A DNA stretch of 58,341 bases from Alistipes sp. UBA936 (GCA_002293505.1 DBDI01000014.1:42062-100402), one strand, 5' to 3'. Numbered from the stretch's first letter, positions 41,046 through 50,236 are shown. A program made the numbers and translations. Notes: generated from the letters alone by a model not told the origin.

Positions 41046-41987
41046 ATGGGACACCATACACTTAAAATCTTCGCCTGCAGGAACTCGCGCCCGCTGGCCG
41101 AAAAAATCGCAGCAAGCTACAGAACAACACTGGGAGAATCCTCCTGCTTGTGTTTCAACGACGGAGAGTATCAACCCTCGTTCAATGAAACAATCAGAGG
41201 ATGCACGGTCTTCATCGTGCAATCGACAAACCCGCCGGCGGACAACCTGATGGAGCTGTTATTGATGATAGACGCAGCGAGGAGGGCCTCGGCGCACAAG
41301 GTGATAGCGGTGATACCATATTTCGGGTGGGCAAGGCAGGACAGAAAAGACAGGCCGAGAGTGTCGATAGGAGCAAAACTGGTGGCGAACTTACTGAAGG
41401 CCGCGGGAGTGGACAGGGTGATGACGATGGACCTGCACGCGGATCAGATACAGGGATTCTTCGACATTCCGGTTGACCACCTGTATGCGAGCAAGATTTT
41501 TGTACCCTACTTACAAGGACTGGGAATAGAAAACCTGTCGATAGCAGCGCCGGATATGGGAGGAGCAAAGAGAGCAAGTGCCTATTCCAAGCATCTGGAT
41601 GCACCGATGGTGATAAGCCACAAGCAGAGAGAAAAGCCGGGAGAAGTAGCGCGGATGACGGCCATAGGAGATGTGGAGGGGAGGAATGTGGTGATACTGG
41701 ACGACCTGATTGATACAGCGGGAACGCTGACAATGGCAGCCCAAATGCTGATGGACAAGGGAGCAGCCAGCGTGAGAGCAGCAGCAACCCATCCGGTACT
41801 AAGCGGCCCGGCGTATGACAGGCTCAATGCGAGTCCGATATCGGAAGTGATCGTAACGGACACAATACCGCTAAAGGAGGGAGAAGACTTGAGCAAGTTC
41901 AAGGTGCTGAGTGTGGCCGACATATTCGCAGAGACGATAGACAGGGTCTACAGCTACAGAGAGATAAGTTCGCAATTTATCTTTTGA
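41046..41987 (+). CDS. prs: Ribose-phosphate pyrophosphokinase
   Basis: Makes PRPP from ribose 5-phosphate and ATP for purine, pyrimidine, His and Trp synthesis. The 313-residue protein has NDGEYQPSFNETIRG, the ATP-binding YFGWARQDRKDRPRVSIGAKL, the metal-binding DLHADQIQGFF and the PRPP loop VVILDDLIDTAGTL. The ATG at 41046 is chosen; an upstream in-frame ATG at 41022 overlaps engB. The stop overlaps the next gene start (TTGA). Confidence 0.95.
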   Translation: MGHHTLKIFACRNSRPLAEKIAASYRTTLGESSCLCFNDGEYQPSFNETIRGCTVFIVQSTNPPADNLMELLLMIDAARRASAHKVIAVIPYFGWARQDRKDRPRVSIGAKLVANLLKAAGVDRVMTMDLHADQIQGFFDIPVDHLYASKIFVPYLQGLGIENLSIAAPDMGGAKRASAYSKHLDAPMVISHKQREKPGEVARMTAIGDVEGRNVVILDDLIDTAGTLTMAAQMLMDKGAASVRAAATHPVLSGPAYDRLNASPISEVIVTDTIPLKEGEDLSKFKVLSVADIFAETIDRVYSYREISSQFIF

Positions 41988-42697
41988 CCAAGGCCGAGAT
42001 ACAATTGGTGAGGGCGCTGGCGGACAAGAGAGTGCGTCAGCAGGAAGGACTGTTTGTGGCAGAGGGGGCGAAACTGGTGGAAGAGATAGAGGCGAGCGGC
42101 TTCAGAGTGAGGGAGGTGTACTATGGGGAGAGAGTGAGCCATCTGAAGACCCCGACGGGAGTGTTGGCGCTGGTGGAACTGCCGAGGTGGGAGTGGAGGC
42201 CGGAGGAGTGGGCGAGAGGGGCAGGAGGGAAGGGGGGGAGGCTGGTGTTGGCGTTGGATGAGGTGCAGAATCCGGGAAACGTGGGAACGATAATCAGGCT
42301 GGCGGACTGGTTCGGGGTGGAAGACATACTGTGCAGCGAAGGAACAGCAGACTGTTTTGCGCCGAAGGTCGTGCAAGCAACAATGGGGGCGCTGACGAGG
42401 GTGAGGGTGCATTACGGGAAACTGGAAGAGATGATACCGGAGGGAGCAGAGGTGTATGGAACGTTTCTGGAGGGAGAGGATATCTACGGGGCGGAACTGG
42501 GGGCGAGGGGAGATCAGGGGGGAGTGATTGTGCTGGGAAGCGAGGGAAGAGGGATTTCGGAAGGAGTCGAGAGGCTTGTGACGCGGAGGCTGACGATACC
42601 ACCCTGGCCGGCGAACAGGCCGACAAGCGAGTCATTGAACGTGGCGGTGGCGGCGGCCATCGTATGCGGGGAATTTAGAAGAAGAAACTACAACTGA
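41984..42697 (+). CDS. TrmH/SpoU family rRNA or tRNA methyltransferase
   Basis: SAM-dependent 2'-O-ribose methyltransferase of the SPOUT class, 237 residues. An N-terminal substrate-binding domain (VRQQEGLFVAEGAKLVEE) is followed by the knot domain with motif 1 NPGNVGTIIRLADWFG, motif 2 LGSEGRGIS and motif 3 IPPWPANRPTSESLNVAVAAAI. Motif 3 has extra residues compared with the usual I-P-M-x-G-x-x-E-S-L-N-V. The start is probably TTG, overlapping the prs stop. The target nucleotide is unknown. Confidence 0.85.
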   Translation: MTKAEIQLVRALADKRVRQQEGLFVAEGAKLVEEIEASGFRVREVYYGERVSHLKTPTGVLALVELPRWEWRPEEWARGAGGKGGRLVLALDEVQNPGNVGTIIRLADWFGVEDILCSEGTADCFAPKVVQATMGALTRVRVHYGKLEEMIPEGAEVYGTFLEGEDIYGAELGARGDQGGVIVLGSEGRGISEGVERLVTRRLTIPPWPANRPTSESLNVAVAAAIVCGEFRRRNYN

Positions 42698-42703
42698 GAA
42701 AAT

Positions 42704-44152
42704 ATGTCAAACGTTAAATTCTACAAGAATCAGGATCTGCCACTGGAACTACACAAGGTGAGGATCGTACAAAAACTACACCTCGTACCCATCGAAAGGC
42801 GCCTGGCAGCGCTAAAAGAAGCAGGATTCAACACTTTCGGACTGAGCACGAACGATGTGTTTCTGGATATGATAACGGACAGCGGAGTGAACGCGATGAG
42901 CGACAACCAGCTGGCCGCGATGATGCAGGCGGACGATGCATACGCGGGATCGCAGTCGTTCGTGAGGATGCAAAAAGCGGTTGAAGATGTGCTGGGGAAG
43001 AGGTATCTGCTACCGGTGCATCAAGGGCGGGCGGCAGAAAACGTGTTGGCCAGGACGTTCATCAAGCCGGGAGACGTGGTGCCGATGAACTATCATTTCA
43101 CCACGACGCTGGCGCACATACTGGAAGTGGGAGGCTCGATAGTGGAACTGGTGAGCGACAACGCCCTGGAACTACACTCGGACAACCCGTTTAAGGGAAA
43201 TATGGACATCGACAAACTGGTGGCCTTCATTGAAGAAACAGGAGTGGAGAAGATTCCGTTCATAAGGATGGAAGCTTCGACAAACCTCATAGGAGGGCAA
43301 CCGTTCTCGGTGAGGAATATGCTGGATGTGAGGCAGGTGGCGGACAAGTATGGGCTTATGCTGGTGTTGGATGCGTCGCTACTGGGAGAGAATGCGTTTC
43401 TGGTGAAGCAGAGAGAGAAAGAGTGGGCCGAAAACTCGATGGGAGACATACTGAAGATGATCACGGGATTGGCCGACATAGTCTACTTCTCGGCCCGGAA
43501 GCTGTCGTCATCGAGGGGAGGGGGCATTTGCACCAACAGGCACGAACTGTATCAGAAGATGGAGGTGATGATACCACTGTTCGAGGGGTTTTTGACCTAC
43601 GGGGGGATGTCGGTTAGAGAGATCGAGGCCATAGCCGTGGGACTGTATGAGACGCTGGACGAGACGATGATCAGTCAGAGCCCGACGTTCATCAAGTATC
43701 TGGTGGAGACGGCGGATGCGAAGGGAATACCGATGGTGACCCCCGCGGGAGTGTTGGGAGCGCACGTGAATGCGATGGAATTCTGTGACCATCTGAGGCA
43801 GGACGAGTATCCGGCGGGAGCGTTGGCAGCGGCGTTCTTCCTGTGTTCGGGAGTGAGGGGGATGGAGCGCGGAACGGTGTCGAGTGTGAGAGACGAGGCG
43901 GGAAACGAGGTGCTGTCGGATGCGGAACTGCTGAGGCTGGCCGTACCGCGAAGGGTGTTCACCCTGTCGCAGATAAACTATGTGATAGATCGACTGGAGT
44001 GGCTGCACGACAACAGGAAGCTCATAGGAGGACTGAGGTGGACGTACGAGCCGAGGGTGCTGAGGTTCTTTATGGGAAAACTCGAACCGACAAGCAACTG
44101 GCCGCACAGGCTGATGGAGAAATTCAGAGAAGACTTCGGCGACAGTCTCTAA
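42704..44152 (+). CDS. Divergent tryptophanase/tyrosine phenol-lyase family protein
   Basis: A 482-residue fold-type I PLP protein of the beta-eliminating lyase family. Family features retained are DVFLDMITDSGVNAMSD, YAGSQSFVRMQ, HQGRAAENVL, FKGN, GGQPFSVRN, FLTYGGM and LRLAVPRRVFT. The Schiff-base Lys should be Lys266 (YFSARKL), and the pyridine-ring Asp is Asp223 (LDASLLGEN). However, Arg226, normally paired with that Asp in tryptophanase, is Leu here, and SARKL replaces SAKKD. Activity on Trp or Tyr is therefore doubtful; another beta-elimination or a new substrate is possible. It lies six bases after the methylase gene. Confidence 0.8.
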   Translation: MSNVKFYKNQDLPLELHKVRIVQKLHLVPIERRLAALKEAGFNTFGLSTNDVFLDMITDSGVNAMSDNQLAAMMQADDAYAGSQSFVRMQKAVEDVLGKRYLLPVHQGRAAENVLARTFIKPGDVVPMNYHFTTTLAHILEVGGSIVELVSDNALELHSDNPFKGNMDIDKLVAFIEETGVEKIPFIRMEASTNLIGGQPFSVRNMLDVRQVADKYGLMLVLDASLLGENAFLVKQREKEWAENSMGDILKMITGLADIVYFSARKLSSSRGGGICTNRHELYQKMEVMIPLFEGFLTYGGMSVREIEAIAVGLYETLDETMISQSPTFIKYLVETADAKGIPMVTPAGVLGAHVNAMEFCDHLRQDEYPAGALAAAFFLCSGVRGMERGTVSSVRDEAGNEVLSDAELLRLAVPRRVFTLSQINYVIDRLEWLHDNRKLIGGLRWTYEPRVLRFFMGKLEPTSNWPHRLMEKFREDFGDSL

Positions 44153-44160
44153 AATTTTCG

Positions 44161-44168
44161 TAACTTTG
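44161..44168 (+). promoter_or_regulatory. -7 element of pdxA
   Basis: TAACTTTG, an exact TAnnTTTG match four bases before the pdxA ATG at 44173 and eight bases after the preceding stop, predicting a leaderless mRNA. No TTTG -33 box was found at the standard distance. Confidence 0.58.
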
Positions 44169-44172
44169 CGGA

Positions 44173-45129
44173 ATGGGAAACAAGCTAAGGATCGGAATCA
44201 CACAAGGAGACCCGGCAGGAATAGGCCCGGAAATAGTCGCAGCAGCGCTGGAAGGAGGGGTGGAAGAACTATGCACGCCGGTGGTGTATAAGTATAGCGG
44301 AGAGTTCGAACCGGGAAAGCCGACCGCAGAGAGCGGAGCAGCAGCGGTGGGAATGCTGAAGGCGGCGGTGGCAGACCTGAAGGCCGGAAAGATAGACGCT
44401 CTGGTGACAGCCCCGATATGCAAGGAGAATGCGAGGAGCGACGATTTTGAGTATGCGGGGCACACGGAGTATCTGGGAGCCGAGTTCGACGGGAAACCGC
44501 TGATGATGATGGTGAGCGATGTGATGAAGGTTGCGTTGGTGACCAGTCATATGGCCTTGGCGGATGTACCGGAAGCCATCTCGAAGGATAAGATAGTGGA
44601 GAAGCTGAGGATACTGAACAGGGCATTAGTGGAGGATTTCGGGATAGTGGCGCCCAGAATTGCAGTAATGGCACTGAACCCGCACGGAGGAGAGGGAGGA
44701 ATGATGGGAACGGACGAAGCAGAAGTGATAGCCCCGGCAGTGGAACAAGCGTATGAAGAGGGAATACTGGCCTTTGGGCCGATGGCGGCGGATGGGCTGT
44801 TTGTGACGGGAGAGTTCACGAAGTATGATGCGATACTGGCGATGTATCACGACCAAGGGCTGGCGCCGTTCAAAGCCCTGGCGCCGGACGGAGTGAACTA
44901 CACTGCCGGGCTGTCGGCAGTGAGGACGAGTCCGGATCACGGGACGGCGTTCGGAATAGCAGGAAAGGGAGAAGCAAAGGCCGATTCGATGAGAAACGCG
45001 ATATGGGCAGCAGTGGATATCTGCCGCAACAGGGCAGCCTGGGCAGAAATGAGCCGCAATCCGCTGAAACACTACGAGAGAGAGAAGGGAGACGAAAGGA
45101 CCATCGACCTGTCCAAGAGCGAAATATAA
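44173..45129 (+). CDS. pdxA: 4-hydroxythreonine-4-phosphate dehydrogenase
   Basis: NAD-dependent step of the DXP-dependent vitamin B6 pathway. The 318-residue protein starts with LRIGITQGDPAGIGPEI and has the metal-binding His residues in TSHMALADVPEAI, YHDQGLAPFK and RTSPDHGTAFGIAG. It is shorter than the usual 330-365 because the region after residue 45 (TPVVYKYSGEFEPG) is compact. pdxJ is not in the window. PLP made by this route would serve the PLP enzymes encoded nearby. Confidence 0.93.
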   Translation: MGNKLRIGITQGDPAGIGPEIVAAALEGGVEELCTPVVYKYSGEFEPGKPTAESGAAAVGMLKAAVADLKAGKIDALVTAPICKENARSDDFEYAGHTEYLGAEFDGKPLMMMVSDVMKVALVTSHMALADVPEAISKDKIVEKLRILNRALVEDFGIVAPRIAVMALNPHGGEGGMMGTDEAEVIAPAVEQAYEEGILAFGPMAADGLFVTGEFTKYDAILAMYHDQGLAPFKALAPDGVNYTAGLSAVRTSPDHGTAFGIAGKGEAKADSMRNAIWAAVDICRNRAAWAEMSRNPLKHYEREKGDERTIDLSKSEI

Positions 45130-45156
45130 TATGAGGCGAAGGCGTTATTATAGGGT

Positions 45157-47118
45157 ATGAAAAAGACGATAAACATAACTTTCCCGGACGGAGGGAGGAG
45201 AGAGTTCGAGGCGGGAGTCACCGCGATGGGAATTGCAGAAAGCATCAGTTCGAGGCTGGCGAACGAAGTATTGGCAGCGAAAGTGGGTGACGCGAAGGGA
45301 ACGAGGGTGCAAGATCTGATGACGCCGATTACGGAGGATAGCTCGGTGAGGCTACTGAAGTGGGAAGACGAAGAAGCAAGGCAAGTGTTCTGGCACACCT
45401 CGTCGCACCTGCTGGCAGAAGCCATCGAAGCCTTGTATCCGGGAACAAAGTTCGGGATCGGGCCGGCGATAGAGAGCGGGTTCTATTACGACATCGACTC
45501 ACCGGAACCAATCACGGAAGCGGATCTACCCAAGATCGAGGCAAAGATGATGGAGCTGGCAAAGGTGGCTACACCTTTGGAACGCCGCGAAGTGTCGAAG
45601 GCAGAAGCGCTGAAGACGTTCGAAGAGAAGGGAGACGAGTATAAGCTGGAGTTGATCAACGACCTGGAGGACGGGACGATAACGTTCTATACCAACGGGT
45701 GTTTTACGGATCTGTGCAGGGGACCGCACCTACCTAACACGAGTCACATAAAGGCGCTGAAGCTGACGGGTGTAGCGGGAGCGTACTGGAGGGGAGACGA
45801 GAAGAGAAAGATGCTAACCAGGATATACGGTGTGGCGTTCCCGAAGAAGAGTATGCTGGATGAACATCTGGCAATGATGGAAGAAGCAAAGAAGAGAGAC
45901 CACAGGAAGCTGGGCCGAGAGTTGGAACTGTTTGCGTTCTCGCAGAGGGTGGGTCAGGGACTACCGATGTGGCTGCCGAAAGGAGCCGCGCTGAGGGAAA
46001 GGCTGGAGGGATTCTTGAAGAAGATACAGAGGGCGCACGGATATGAGCAAGTCATCACGCCGCACATCGGTTTGAAGGAGTTGTGGGTGACGAGCGGACA
46101 CTATGCAAAGTATGGGAAGGACTCGTTCCAACCGATCAGAACGCCGGACGAGGATGAAGAGTTCCTGCTAAAGCCGATGAACTGTCCGCATCACTGCGAG
46201 ATTTTCAGGCTCAAGCCGAGGTCGTACAGGGATCTGCCGGTGAGGCTTGCAGAGTTCGGAAATGTGTACAGGTATGAGCAAAGCGGTGAACTACACGGGC
46301 TTACGAGAGTTAGGGGGTTCACGCAGGACGATGCGCATATCTTTGTGAGGCCGGATCAATTACTGGAAGAGTTCGAGAAGGTGATGGACATTGTACTATA
46401 CATCTTCAAGACGCTGAAATTCGAAAACTTCACAGCGCAAATATCGTTGCGAGACAGAGAAAACCACGAAAAGTACATAGGAACTGACGAAAACTGGGAC
46501 AAAGCAGAAGCAGCGATTGTGCAGGCGGTAAAAAACAAGGGGCTGGAAGCGACGGTGGAGTATGGCGAAGCAGCGTTCTACGGGCCGAAGCTGGACTTTA
46601 TGGTGAAGGATGCGATCGGGCGACGGTGGCAACTGGGAACGATTCAAGTGGACTACAACTTACCGGAGAGGTTCGATCTGACCTATACGGGAGCGGACGA
46701 TAAACCACACAGGCCCATTATGATACACAGAGCGCCGTTCGGCTCGATGGAGCGATTTGTGGCAGTATTGTTGGAACACACCGCAGGAAAGTTCCCGCTG
46801 TGGCTGACGCCGGATCAAGCAGTGGTACTACCGATCAGCGAAAAATTTAACGATTATGCGAGGAAAGTTTCGGATGTGCTAAATAATTCCGATATTCGCA
46901 CCACGGTCGACGAGAGAAACGAAAAAATCGGCCGCAAAATCAGGGACAACGAGTTGAAGAGAATACCGTTTATGCTGGTCGTGGGAGAGAAAGAACAAGC
47001 CGATGGAGTGGTTTCGGTGAGGGCGCAGGGAGAAGGAGATAAGGGCCAAATGAGGGTCGAAGAGTTTGCAACGTGGGTTGCCGAGCTCGTTGAAAAAGAG
47101 ATTGAACCTATAAAATAA
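45157..47118 (+). CDS. thrS: Threonine-tRNA ligase
   Basis: Class II synthetase of 653 residues. It has an N-terminal TGS domain (INITFPDGGRREFEAGV), the editing domain with HTSSHLLAEAIE and CRGPHLPNTSH, and the catalytic core with MNCPHHCEIF, RLAEFGNVYRYEQSG, HGLTRVRGFTQDDAHIF (motif 2) and HRAPFGSMERF (motif 3). A C-terminal anticodon domain is present (VVLPISEKFNDYARK). The gene is followed after six bases by infC in the same reading frame, separated by one TAA. Confidence 0.96.
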   Translation: MKKTINITFPDGGRREFEAGVTAMGIAESISSRLANEVLAAKVGDAKGTRVQDLMTPITEDSSVRLLKWEDEEARQVFWHTSSHLLAEAIEALYPGTKFGIGPAIESGFYYDIDSPEPITEADLPKIEAKMMELAKVATPLERREVSKAEALKTFEEKGDEYKLELINDLEDGTITFYTNGCFTDLCRGPHLPNTSHIKALKLTGVAGAYWRGDEKRKMLTRIYGVAFPKKSMLDEHLAMMEEAKKRDHRKLGRELELFAFSQRVGQGLPMWLPKGAALRERLEGFLKKIQRAHGYEQVITPHIGLKELWVTSGHYAKYGKDSFQPIRTPDEDEEFLLKPMNCPHHCEIFRLKPRSYRDLPVRLAEFGNVYRYEQSGELHGLTRVRGFTQDDAHIFVRPDQLLEEFEKVMDIVLYIFKTLKFENFTAQISLRDRENHEKYIGTDENWDKAEAAIVQAVKNKGLEATVEYGEAAFYGPKLDFMVKDAIGRRWQLGTIQVDYNLPERFDLTYTGADDKPHRPIMIHRAPFGSMERFVAVLLEHTAGKFPLWLTPDQAVVLPISEKFNDYARKVSDVLNNSDIRTTVDERNEKIGRKIRDNELKRIPFMLVVGEKEQADGVVSVRAQGEGDKGQMRVEEFATWVAELVEKEIEPIK

Positions 47119-47124
47119 CACAGC

Positions 47125-47736
47125 TTGCCACCAGTAAAAAGACCGTATCAGCCACCAAGGCCCTATCCGCCAAGACCAAACGCGAACAGAGGTGCCTATG
47201 GACGCAGACCGCCACAAAGAGAGGCGCTGCACAAAATCAATGAACACATCACCGCACCACAGGTGAGGGTCGTCGGCGACGAAGTCGAAGGCGGCTCGGT
47301 TGTGATGTCAACGCGTGAAGCGCTACGATTAGCCGACGAGCGAGAACTCGACCTGGTCGAAATCTCACCGAACGCCGATCCACCGGTGGTGAGAATGGTC
47401 GACTATCAAAAGTTCCTCTATCAACAAAAGAAAAAGGCCAAAGAGATCAAAGCCAATGCGGTCAAGGTGACAATCAAGGAGATACGATTCGGGCCGCAAA
47501 CAGATGACCACGACTACAACTTCAAACTGAAACACGCGCAAAACTTTCTGGCCGAAGGCTCGAAGGTGAAGGCGTATGTGTTCTTCAGAGGCCGGTCGAT
47601 CGTCTTCAAGGAGCAGGGAGAGATATTACTGTTGAGGTTCGCGACTGATCTTGAGGAACTTGCGAAGGTGGAAATGATGCCCAAGCTCGAAGGAAAGCGG
47701 ATGACGATGATGCTGGCCCCGAAAGCAAAAAAGTGA
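47125..47736 (+). CDS. infC: Translation initiation factor IF-3
   Basis: Prevents premature subunit joining and checks the start codon. The 203-residue protein has a Pro/Arg-rich leader (1-32), the IF3-N domain beginning HKINEHITAPQVRVVGDEVEG, a Lys-rich linker (QKKKAKEIK) and IF3-C (KEIRFGPQTDDHDYNFKLKHA). No ATG occurs before the first conserved IF3 residues in this frame; the TTG at 47125 is the only conventional alternative start. A non-AUG start is a known device for IF3 autoregulation. It is coupled to thrS upstream and queA downstream. rpmI and rplT do not follow. Confidence 0.93.
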   Translation: MPPVKRPYQPPRPYPPRPNANRGAYGRRPPQREALHKINEHITAPQVRVVGDEVEGGSVVMSTREALRLADERELDLVEISPNADPPVVRMVDYQKFLYQQKKKAKEIKANAVKVTIKEIRFGPQTDDHDYNFKLKHAQNFLAEGSKVKAYVFFRGRSIVFKEQGEILLLRFATDLEELAKVEMMPKLEGKRMTMMLAPKAKK

Positions 47737-49223
47737 AAATTACGGAATACGACTACGAGCTACCAGACGAAAAGGTGGCGCGGTTTCCTGTGGAACAAAG
47801 GGACGGGTCGAAGCTGCTGGTGTGGAGAGGCGCCGGAGCGGGGAGTGAGTTGCGAGAGGCGGGGGGAAGTGTGGGGCGAGGGGGCGAGATTTCTGAAACA
47901 ACGTTCCGAAATATAGGCGGTGTTCTGCCGCGCGGAAGCCTATTGGTATTCAACAACACGAGGGTCGTGAGGGCGAGGCTGGTGATGGCAAAATCGACAG
48001 GGGCGAGGGTGGAGGTGTTGTGTTTAGAGCCCTGTAAACCAGCCGATTATGAGAGAGCATTCGCGGCACGGGGAGAGAGCGAGTGGGTGTGTATGGTGGG
48101 AAACGCAAAGAAATGGAAGAGTGCAGCGGTCGAATGCGGAGGGCTGAGAGCGTATCGAGTGGTGAGCGAGGGGAGCGAGCGGGGCGGGTTTTGCGGCGGT
48201 GGAGGCGGGGGTGTTGTGGAGGGAGTAGAGGGGGGTATTGGGGATGGGGCTGGAAGCGGGGAGCAGCGGATACGATTTGAGTGGGATAACGATCTGACAT
48301 TCGGAGAATTACTGGAACAACTGGGGCGAGTTCCGATACCGCCGTACCTGGGTCGAGACGGCGAAGAGTGCGACAATGTGCGATATCAAACGGTCTATGC
48401 GACCATCGAAGGGTCGGTCGCTGCGCCGACAGCAGGGCTGCATTTCACGCCCGAACTAATCGAGCGGCTAACCGGGAGAGGAGATTCGCAAGCGGCAGGG
48501 GCGAATGGAGAGGTGGCGACTGATCTTGCGGAGGCCACTAATATTGCGGAGGATGATGGCGGCGGCGGTGGGTCGAAAGCCGCAATTGTGTCTGGGGCGA
48601 TTGAAACAGAGGAAGTTACGCTGCACGTCGGGGCGGGAACTTTCCTACCGGTGAAGACGGATAACGCGCTCGAACATCCGATGCACACCGAACATTTTAC
48701 TGTCAGGAGGGCCACGCTGGAACATCTGCTGGAGCATCTTGAAGAGGCTCTGGCGGCGGGTGGCGGTCCGGTTGTAGCGGTGGGGACGACGTCGGTGAGG
48801 ACGCTGGAGTCGCTGGTGGCGTTGGGGTGGCGAGTCGCGCAAGGTGGGTCGCCGGAGGCAGAGCGCCCGGTCGGGCAGTTCGAACTGGCGAAAGTGGCGG
48901 ATGATTTTACGGGGGCGAAGGCACTGCGGCTATTAGTTGAGTATCTGAAGGTCAGAGAGTTGGATGCTTTGTCCGCCTCCACGAGGGTGATGATCGCGCC
49001 CGGATTCAGGTTCCGGATCGTCGGAGGAATCGTCACCAATTTCCATCAACCTAAAAGCACGCTACTACTACTTGTGTCGGCGTTTTTGGGTGACGCGTCG
49101 CCAAGTGCAACCCGCTCGGAGGCCCCAACAGAGGCCCCCGAGTGGCGGCGAATCTACGATTATGCTCTGGCGAACGGCTTCAGGTTCTTGAGCTACGGCG
49201 ACAGTTCACTACTGCTGCGCTAA
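47733..49223 (+). CDS. queA: SAM:tRNA ribosyltransferase-isomerase, with Gly-rich insertions
   Basis: Adds epoxyqueuosine's cyclopentene ring from SAM to tRNA. The family features are YELPDEKVARFPVEQRDGSKLLV, LVFNNTRVVRARL, LGRVPIPPYLGRDGEECD, TAGLHFTPELIERL, VTLHVGAGTFLPVKTD and VTNFHQPKSTLLLLVSAFLG. At 496 residues it is well above the usual 340-400 because of Gly/Glu/Ser-rich insertions near residues 35-50, 148-175 and 255-290. These lie in loops, so activity may remain. The GTG start overlaps the infC stop. The 3' end overlaps galE by 15 bases. Confidence 0.93.
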   Translation: MKITEYDYELPDEKVARFPVEQRDGSKLLVWRGAGAGSELREAGGSVGRGGEISETTFRNIGGVLPRGSLLVFNNTRVVRARLVMAKSTGARVEVLCLEPCKPADYERAFAARGESEWVCMVGNAKKWKSAAVECGGLRAYRVVSEGSERGGFCGGGGGGVVEGVEGGIGDGAGSGEQRIRFEWDNDLTFGELLEQLGRVPIPPYLGRDGEECDNVRYQTVYATIEGSVAAPTAGLHFTPELIERLTGRGDSQAAGANGEVATDLAEATNIAEDDGGGGGSKAAIVSGAIETEEVTLHVGAGTFLPVKTDNALEHPMHTEHFTVRRATLEHLLEHLEEALAAGGGPVVAVGTTSVRTLESLVALGWRVAQGGSPEAERPVGQFELAKVADDFTGAKALRLLVEYLKVRELDALSASTRVMIAPGFRFRIVGGIVTNFHQPKSTLLLLVSAFLGDASPSATRSEAPTEAPEWRRIYDYALANGFRFLSYGDSSLLLR

Positions 49224-50228
49224 ACTTTTTTGCCAAGCCCAAGAGGTACTAAGAGATTGATCTAGAGAACGTTCGACTTTCCAACCTAACTCGCGCTCGG
49301 CGAGAGAAGCGTCGGCCCAAAGAGCAGCAATGTCGCCCGGGCGGCGAGCAACGATGCGGAAAGGAACCTTCACGTCGTTCACGCGCTGGAAAGTATTAAC
49401 GAGTTCAAGCACGGAAACAGGCCGACCAGTGCCGATGTTAAATACCTCGTAATCAGACTTTTGTTTACTGGCGAGCATACGGTTCACAGCGGCAACGTGG
49501 GCGCGGGCGAGGTCGACGATGTCGATGTAATCGCGCAGAGCGGTGCCGTCGGGGGTGGGGTAGTCGTCGCCGAAGATCGAAAGTTCGGGCCGGATGCCAG
49601 CCGCGGTCTGAGTGATGAACGGAACGAGGTTACCGGGAACGCCGCGAGGAAGCTCGCCGATAAGGGCCGACGGGTGAGCGCCGATGGGATTGAAGTATCT
49701 GAGTGCTATGCCTTTAAGCCCGGGGTAAGCTGCCGTCGAATCGCGCAGGATGTCCTCACCGATCTGCTTCGTGGCCCCGTAAGAAGAGAGAGCCGGAAGG
49801 CGCGGAGTCTGTTCTGTCGCCGGAAGGATGTCGGGCTGGCCGTAAACCGTCGCCGATGATGAGAACACGATGCCGTGAACACCCTGTATACGAGCAAGTT
49901 CGAGTAGTGTAACGAGAGAGTCGAGGTTGTTACGGTAGTACTTCAGAGGCTCGGAGACAGACTCGGGAACGGATTTGTAAGCCGCGAAGTGGATTGCAGC
50001 GTCGAATTTCCACCGTTCGAAAACCTTACCAAGAGCCTGAGGATCAGCGCAATCACATTCAACGAACGGAACGTCCACGCCGGTGATCTTACGAACACCC
50101 TCGGGCCCGGAGAGCGACGAATTCGACAAGTTATCAACTATAACTACCTCGTAACCAGCCCCAATCAACTCAACCGAAGTGTGGCTGCCGATGTATCCGG
50201 CCCCGCCCAAAACTAAAACTCGTGCCAT
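49209..50228 (-). CDS. galE: UDP-glucose 4-epimerase
   Basis: NAD-dependent interconversion of UDP-glucose and UDP-galactose, supplying surface polysaccharide precursors. The 339-residue SDR protein has VLGGAGYIGSHTSVELI (NAD binding), HFAAYKSVPESV, the catalytic region SSSATVYG and YGATKQIGE, and LRYFNPIGAHPSALIGE. It is last of the minus-strand leu-ABC-galE run, eight bases after the permease gene. Confidence 0.95.
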   Translation of the reverse strand: MARVLVLGGAGYIGSHTSVELIGAGYEVVIVDNLSNSSLSGPEGVRKITGVDVPFVECDCADPQALGKVFERWKFDAAIHFAAYKSVPESVSEPLKYYRNNLDSLVTLLELARIQGVHGIVFSSSATVYGQPDILPATEQTPRLPALSSYGATKQIGEDILRDSTAAYPGLKGIALRYFNPIGAHPSALIGELPRGVPGNLVPFITQTAAGIRPELSIFGDDYPTPDGTALRDYIDIVDLARAHVAAVNRMLASKQKSDYEVFNIGTGRPVSVLELVNTFQRVNDVKVPFRIVARRPGDIAALWADASLAERELGWKVERSLDQSLSTSWAWQKSLAQQ

Positions 50229-50236
50229 TTTCTATG

